A stretch of DNA of 10,902 bases. Origin: Flavobacteriales bacterium (lineage in GTDB: Bacteria; Bacteroidota; Bacteroidia; Flavobacteriales; Flavobacteriaceae). The notes under the pieces were generated by a model that was given only the letters and a program-made list of their open reading frames with translations, did not search any database and was not told the origin of the DNA. The stretch is taken from contig PDQE01000025.1 in the NCBI GenBank assembly GCA_002747735.1, positions 1 to 10,902 on the forward strand. Reading direction: 5' to 3'. The translations under genes and the position numbers were made by a program. Shown in pieces: positions 7,524 to 10,902 of the stretch. How positions within the stretch are numbered: the stretch's first letter is position 1; each line of letters begins with the position of its first letter.

Positions 7524-7528
7524 TATCA
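7514..7528. promoter_or_regulatory. Fur-box-like operator overlapping the receptor start codon
   Basis: TTATAATCATTATCA matches the 7-1-7 Fur consensus TGATAATnATTATCA at 14 of the 15 positions (n counted as a match). It is palindromic around C7521 with one mismatch. It covers the receptor ATG (7523-7521) and lies in the 65-bp region shared by the divergent heme genes. Iron repression fits a heme uptake locus. The region is AT-rich, so the match is suggestive rather than proof. Confidence 0.55.
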
Positions 7529-7540
7529 ATAATTTTGTCG

Positions 7541-7548
7541 CAAATATA
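7541..7548 (-). promoter_or_regulatory. Candidate Bacteroidota -7 promoter element for hmuR
   Basis: On the - strand this reads TATATTTG, an exact fit to the Bacteroidota -7 consensus TAnnTTTG, 17 bp before the receptor ATG. A possible -33 TTG lies at 7567-7565, but its spacing (16 bp) is shorter than usual. The Fur-box match would then cover the first transcribed bases. Confidence 0.4.
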
Positions 7549-7561
7549 AAGCCTTATATTT
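7542..7561. promoter_or_regulatory. Near-perfect 20-bp palindrome at the centre of the divergent heme promoter region
   Basis: AAATATAAAGCCTTATATTT is an inverted repeat with nine of ten pairs matching. It is centred close to the middle of the 65-bp gap between hmuR and the hmuT-like gene and overlaps the candidate -7 element of hmuR. A dimeric regulator could bind here and control both directions. It does not resemble the Fur consensus, so it may be a second, separate operator. Its A/T content makes chance formation possible. Confidence 0.4.
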
Positions 7562-7588
7562 AATCAATCTAAATAAAATAAAATAATT

Positions 7589-8290
7589 TTGAATTTTTTT
7601 TTATTTATATACTTATTCACTATACTATTGCTGGGCATAACACGCATTTCCTTGTTAAAAGGAAAAAAAATGTGGCTTGCCATTCTGGTTCCCGGTTTTG
7701 TGAGTATAGGGTTTTTTAATTTTTCGGTAAACCAGAACAATCAAACACTGGATTGGTTATTAAAACAAGACAATTTAATATCCGGTATTGCCATCTTGCT
7801 CACTTTTGAAGCTATTCTTATTGTTTTTTTAACAGTTTTTCAGATTAAAAGCTATTATAAATTAAAATTTCCTTCCTTATGGAAATGGATTTCCATAGTA
7901 CCGCCCGTACAATTAATGGTGGCCTTTATTTTTTTACAGACCTACCTGTTTTTAAAGGTTAGCGGATATTCATTTATATGGCTCGCTTTTACATTCTTTT
8001 TAAGCAGCATTCTTATTTTATGGATATTGACATTTGGCATGCAAAAACTTATAAAAAGATGGGAAAACAGAGCAGAGCTACAGGCACTTATTGCCTTGTT
8101 CCAGTTGTTGTTGGCTATGTTTTTGCCGCTTATTGCCAGAGGGCAGAAAGTAGGGTTTACCCAAATTACCGTTGACTACCATGCCATTATGTTTTTAATG
8201 ACATTGGTCATTATCTTATCAGCCACAGGGTATTTTATGTATAAACGAAAACTAGTACGGCCGGAACAAAAAAAATTAAAATCTCCATGA
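7589..8290 (+). CDS. Polytopic membrane protein, HmuT-like member of the heme utilisation operon
   Basis: A protein of 233 residues with about seven hydrophobic segments: near residues 3-20, 28-47, 64-87, 100-123, 127-150, 165-184 and 199-217. Cytoplasmic loops are basic and the tail is very basic (YKRKLVRPEQKKLK). I recognise no catalytic motif or ATP-binding partner. It is called HmuT-like from its position ahead of hmuU, hmuV and hmuS, which matches the gene set of hmuYRSTUV loci. The start is uncertain. TTG at 7589 includes the first membrane helix. ATG at 7670 has a better ribosome site (AAAAGGA seven bases upstream) but would remove that helix. A TAnnTTTG-like TAATTTTG at 7584-7591 covers the TTG; if it is a real promoter, the later start would be favoured. 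The frame is intact, unlike its three downstream neighbours. The stop overlaps the next small ORF by ATGA. Confidence 0.7.
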   Translation: MNFFLFIYLFTILLLGITRISLLKGKKMWLAILVPGFVSIGFFNFSVNQNNQTLDWLLKQDNLISGIAILLTFEAILIVFLTVFQIKSYYKLKFPSLWKWISIVPPVQLMVAFIFLQTYLFLKVSGYSFIWLAFTFFLSSILILWILTFGMQKLIKRWENRAELQALIALFQLLLAMFLPLIARGQKVGFTQITVDYHAIMFLMTLVIILSATGYFMYKRKLVRPEQKKLKSP

Positions 8291-8337
8291 CTGATAATTC
8301 GTTAAAAAAACCTGAATACACAAAACAAATTATATGA
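8287..8337 (+). CDS. 16-codon bridging ORF between hmuT-like and hmuU
   Basis: The frame MTDNSLKKPEYTKQII starts at the ATGA that contains the hmuT stop codon and ends at the ATGA that contains the hmuU start codon. It therefore fills the 43-bp gap exactly, with a 4-nt overlap at each end. This is the arrangement expected for ribosomes passing from gene to gene by termination-reinitiation. The peptide is hydrophilic and resembles nothing I know. It may be a coupling leader, the remnant of a deleted gene (its N-terminus looks ordinary), or coincidence. Confidence 0.35.
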   Translation: MTDNSLKKPEYTKQII

Positions 8338-8883
8338 ATAGCATCACAAACATTTTATACTGGATTTCTACGGGTTTATTAATTCCTGTAATTGCCTTAC
8401 TGCTTTTTGGTTTTGTACGGGCATTAACCCTGTTGGGTAGTTTTTTTGGTATGTATATCAATAGGATAAAAAACGAAAAACAGCAACAACAATTGATTGC
8501 CAAGTTGGAAAAAGGAATCGTTGAAGACATTAATATAAAAGGCAACAGGTTATTCAACACACATCTTCAAAGAATTATCAATGCCAAAAATGAGAAAATC
8601 ATCATAGAAAAAGTATTGGCAGATTTTGAGAATGCTTCCGAAAAAGAATTGAGCAGTTCCAAATCTTTGGCAAAACTGGGACCAATGATTGGGTTAATGG
8701 GTACTTTAATACCTATGGGACCTGCATTGGTAGGTTTAGCACAAGGCGATATTGCCTCTATGGCCCAGAATATGCAAGTAGCATTTTCAACCACCGTAGT
8801 GGGTAAAACAACGTTGGTTTGTTGCTGATATTAATAATCTGGAGTACATAGCCAATCTTTTAATACTAAAAAACAATGCGTAG
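8334..8883 (+). pseudogene. hmuU: hmuU: MotA/TolQ/ExbB-family proton channel, disrupted by an apparent internal deletion with frame change
   Basis: The first frame encodes 164 residues and stops at 8828. It has an N-terminal helix (about 8-32), a cytoplasmic stretch, and the MotA/TolQ/ExbB signature (GPMIGLMGTLIPMGPALVGL...MQVAFSTTVVG, about 116-158). It then ends in an aberrant KTTLVCC. From 8806 another frame (+1) continues as KQRWFVADINNLEYIANLL to a TAG at 8881-8883, which is the normal C-terminus of this family. What is missing is the rest of the third helix, normally about 13 residues after STTVVG. The simplest reading is a deletion of 3n+2 bases, probably near 38, at 8804-8806. The protein would pair with the DUF2149 protein (hmuV) as an ExbB/ExbD-like energy module. 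The original stop overlaps the hmuV start by 8 bp, so the two were translationally coupled. Confidence 0.8.
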
Positions 8884-9236
8884 AGGTAGATTTTTAAAAA
8901 ACAATGGAGAAGACAACGACCCCATGTCCGGGATGGCAAATCTGTTTGATTTGGCCATGGTATTTGCCGTTGCCCTTATGGTGGCATTGGGTATTTGCCG
9001 TTGCCCTTATGGTGGCATTGGTTACCCGATTTAATGTTACCGAAATGATTTCTGATGAAGACTTTACGCTGGTTAAAAATCCCGGAAAAACCAATATGGA
9101 AATCATCAAAAAAAAGGGAAAGACTATAGAAAAATATAAAGGAACAAAAGGAAAATCTTCTAAAGGAAAAGGCAGAAAAGTAGGTACCGCCTATGAACTT
9201 GAAAACGGAGAAATTATATACATACCCGAAGAATAA
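8876..9236 (+). pseudogene. hmuV: hmuV: DUF2149-family membrane protein, disrupted by a 31-bp tandem duplication
   Basis: From the ATG at 8876 the protein begins MRRGRFLKNNGEDNDPMSGM, then the helix ANLFDLAMVFAVALMVAL. After that an exact 31-bp duplication shifts the frame, and translation ends at 9034 after 52 residues. Removing one repeat copy restores an unbroken protein of about 109 residues: VTRFNVTEMISDEDFTLVKN..., a lysine-rich middle (KGTKGKSSKGKGRK) and ...YELENGEIIYIPEE. This is the DUF2149 architecture: one N-terminal helix and a periplasmic tail, by analogy an ExbD-like partner of the MotA/TolQ/ExbB protein upstream. An ATG at 8904 in another frame reads through copy 1 out of frame and joins the correct frame in copy 2. 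It gives a 110-residue product with a new, still hydrophobic, tryptophan-rich N-terminus, so automated annotation from 8904 would give a wrong native N-terminus. Confidence 0.85.
8960..9021 (+). repeat. Perfect 31-bp tandem duplication inside hmuV
   Basis: Copy 1 is 8960-8990 and copy 2 is 8991-9021, identical at every base. The unit starts GTATTTGCCG and ends GGTGGCATTGG. The unit length is not a multiple of three, so the second copy changes the reading frame. The unit encodes the core of the only membrane helix of HmuV. Confidence 0.97.
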
Positions 9237-9301
9237 AGCCATTTATTGATAAAAAACAATAGCAACATCCGGATACCGGTTAAATTGAAAATTTCATAAC
9301 A

Positions 9302-10902
9302 ATGAAAAACATACTAAAAATAGCCATACCCATTATTCTATTAGCAGGACTCTTTTTTGGGTACAAATCGCAATTCACAAAAATAGGACTCGTTAATTTT
9401 CGCGATGCCCAGATGGCAGAAATTTTTCAGAGTTGGTCAATTATCCCGTTATCTACCTTTCGCATATCAGCATTTTATCTGCAGAGCAAAAAGAGAACCT
9501 TAAAAAAGCGATGAACAACGGTAGTAAGGTACATGTTTTGATGGCCACCAGTAAAGAAAACGATTTTAGCAATATTACGGGAGACGATTTAAAATACATT
9601 AAAGATTGTTTTGAAAATGATGGTGTGGAAAACACCAAACGTTGGCTGAATTATTCTCGAAAAATATTTGATAAAAAGAATTTATTTACCACAGAAGTAA
9701 CACCTGTTAAAATTTTCCCCCAAGACGTATTTTACAGGATAGGCACCGATGACTACTTTGAAGAAGTAGCCGATTATTGGAAATACTACAAAGAAAAAGG
9801 ACTCTATAAAGAAGGAAAGCCCATAATAGTCATTATGAGTGCCAATAACGGACCACAATCACAGTTTAGGAGCTATATGGACGATATGATACTGGAGTTT
9901 GAAAAACGCAACTTTAATGTGGTTTGCTTGGCAGGGTTTAAGAAAAAACTAGAAAACCTAAAAGCCCTCAATCCTCAGATGGTTATTAGTTTCCCTCACG
10001 GCAGAATGGCAAATAGTGATGCTTCGGTAGATTGGCTAAAAGAAAATAACATTCTGTATTTAACACCTCAATTGGTTTATCAAACCGAGCAGGAATGGTT
10101 GGAAGACCAACAAGGTATTTCAGGAGGTATCATGGGGCAAAATATTGTAGTTCCGGAGTTGGACGGAGCCATACAACCCTATGCCATTGCCGCAGAATAT
10201 ATTACAAAAGATGGTTATCATACTTTTAAATCAATTCCGGGAAGGGTAGAACGGTTTTGCGACAATGCTACACGCTGGTTATCCTTAAAAGAAAAACCCA
10301 ATGCTGAAAAAAAACTGGCTATTTACTATTATAAAGGGGCAGGGAAGAATGCCATGGTTGCCGGCGGACTGGAAGTGGGGCAATCACTGTTTAGCCTGCT
10401 AAACCACCTAAAAAAGGAAGGGTATAATCTTGGCGACTTCAATGATTTTGAATCGTTTATGAAACGCATACATACCGAAGGCCCATTGCTTGGCGATTAT
10501 GCCTTGGGAACTTTTGAAAAATTTCTGGAAGAAGGAAAACCGGCCATGATTTCTTCTGCGGAATATGAATCTTGGTGTAAAAGTGAATTGGATCCCAAAA
10601 GCTACCAAGATGTTATAAAAAGATACGGAGCAGCTCCTGGAACCTATTTATCAACCGTGAAAAAAGATACAAGTTATCTGGCAATTCCAAGGGTGCTTTT
10701 TGGTAATGTGGCTTTGGTTCCCGTGCTGCCTGCTGCCTTGGGCGAAAATGAGTTTAAACTGGCACATGGCGTAAAACAAGCACCTACACATGCCTATATT
10801 GCCTCTTACCTATGGGCAAGAAATAAATTCAATGCCGATGTGGTGGCACATTTTGGGGCACATGGCTCGGTAGAATTTACACCTTGGAAACAACTGGTGC
10901 TT
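9302..10902 (+). pseudogene. hmuS: hmuS: CobN/BchH-type chelatase-like protein (heme dechelatase homologue), frame-disrupted near the N-terminus, 3' partial
   Basis: The ATG at 9302 starts a membrane-anchored N-terminus (hydrophobic 4-21), then FTKIGLVNFRDAQMAEIFQS. This frame soon loses sense and stops at 9514. Between about 9420 and 9435 the homologous sequence moves to the frame one base back. It continues ELVNYPVIYLSHISILSAEQ...NLKKAMNNGSKVHVLMAT without a stop to the window end, about 490 codons. That part has CobN-family features: QGISGGIMGQNIVVPELDG, KLAIYYYKGAGKNAMVAGGLEVGQSL, and near the end VVAHFGAHGSVEFTPWK, the counterpart of the HxGTHGxxEW motif. CobN-like HmuS in Bacteroidota has been reported to remove iron from heme. 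Whether the lesion is a small indel or a deletion of some 15-25 codons cannot be told without homologues. In-frame starts after the break are TTG 9433 and ATG 9511; both would lose the anchor. Confidence 0.8.

Noticed and set aside
7524..7529. TTG at 7529 as start of the receptor gene
   Set aside because: An ATG in the same frame two codons later is the more usual start and leaves a complete signal peptide.
7584..7591. TAATTTTG as a firm promoter for the hmuT-like operon
   Set aside because: It fits TAnnTTTG, but there is no -33 element on the + strand and it overlaps the likely TTG start in very AT-rich DNA. It is mentioned only as a start-site uncertainty.
8567..8794. Minus-strand ORF opposite hmuU
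   Set aside because: It is a shadow of the conserved MotA/TolQ/ExbB coding sequence, which has clear family motifs on the + strand.
8801..8812. Programmed ribosomal frameshift at AAAACA in hmuU
   Set aside because: There is no X-XXY-YYZ slippery heptamer, and the third helix would still be missing after a shift. A deletion explains the data better.
8976..9242. Minus-strand ORFs opposite hmuV, including their repeated CHHKGNGKY segment
   Set aside because: The peptide repeat only mirrors the 31-bp duplication. The + strand frame matches DUF2149.
9270..9295. CCGGATACCGG motif between hmuV and hmuS as operator
   Set aside because: It consists of two short CCGG sites only. There is no extended symmetry and no promoter element with it.

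Overview
The window looks like part of a Bacteroidota genome, most likely a flavobacterium. The DNA is AT-rich, Shine-Dalgarno sequences are weak or absent, promoter-like TAnnTTTG elements occur, and a HmuR/HmuY/HmuS-type heme locus typical of this phylum is present. No rRNA, tRNA, CRISPR array or transposase gene was seen.

Left part (1-3962, + strand): a compact four-gene cluster. It contains the C-terminal end of an IorA-like thiamine-diphosphate/iron-sulfur 2-oxoacid:ferredoxin oxidoreductase subunit, its IorB-like partner (POR domain plus a DUF6537-like C-terminal part), a phytoene-desaturase-like FAD oxidoreductase, and a 4-hydroxybenzoyl-CoA-type hotdog thioesterase. The inferred logic is 2-oxoacid (probably aryl-pyruvate) to acyl-CoA, then to free acid by the thioesterase, with the FAD enzyme acting on an unknown substrate. 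A 118-bp gap follows. It holds a possible 64-bp MITE-like element and an AT-rich palindrome.

Middle (4081-7523, - strand): a small cysteine-cluster protein of unknown function, a strong intrinsic terminator, and a 1005-codon reading frame. That frame fuses a TonB-dependent HmuR-type heme receptor directly to a HmuY-type heme-binding lipoprotein, including the lipoprotein's own signal peptide.

Right part (7589-10902, + strand), divergent from the receptor: a HmuT-like membrane protein, a 16-codon bridging ORF, and then hmuU (MotA/TolQ/ExbB channel), hmuV (DUF2149) and hmuS (CobN-like chelatase, running off the end). The 65-bp divergent control region carries a 14/15 Fur-box match over the receptor start codon and a near-perfect 20-bp palindrome.

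The most striking observation is that hmuU, hmuV and hmuS are each broken by one frame-changing lesion while every remaining frame is clean. In hmuU an apparent deletion removes most of the third membrane helix. In hmuV an exact 31-bp tandem duplication lies inside the only membrane helix. In hmuS a frame switch follows the membrane anchor. With the hmuR-hmuY fusion, one heme locus carries four structural lesions. The window therefore suggests very recent decay of the energised heme-extraction machinery, or a cluster of assembly errors. In hmuV an alternative start codon in another frame could still give a membrane-anchored product.
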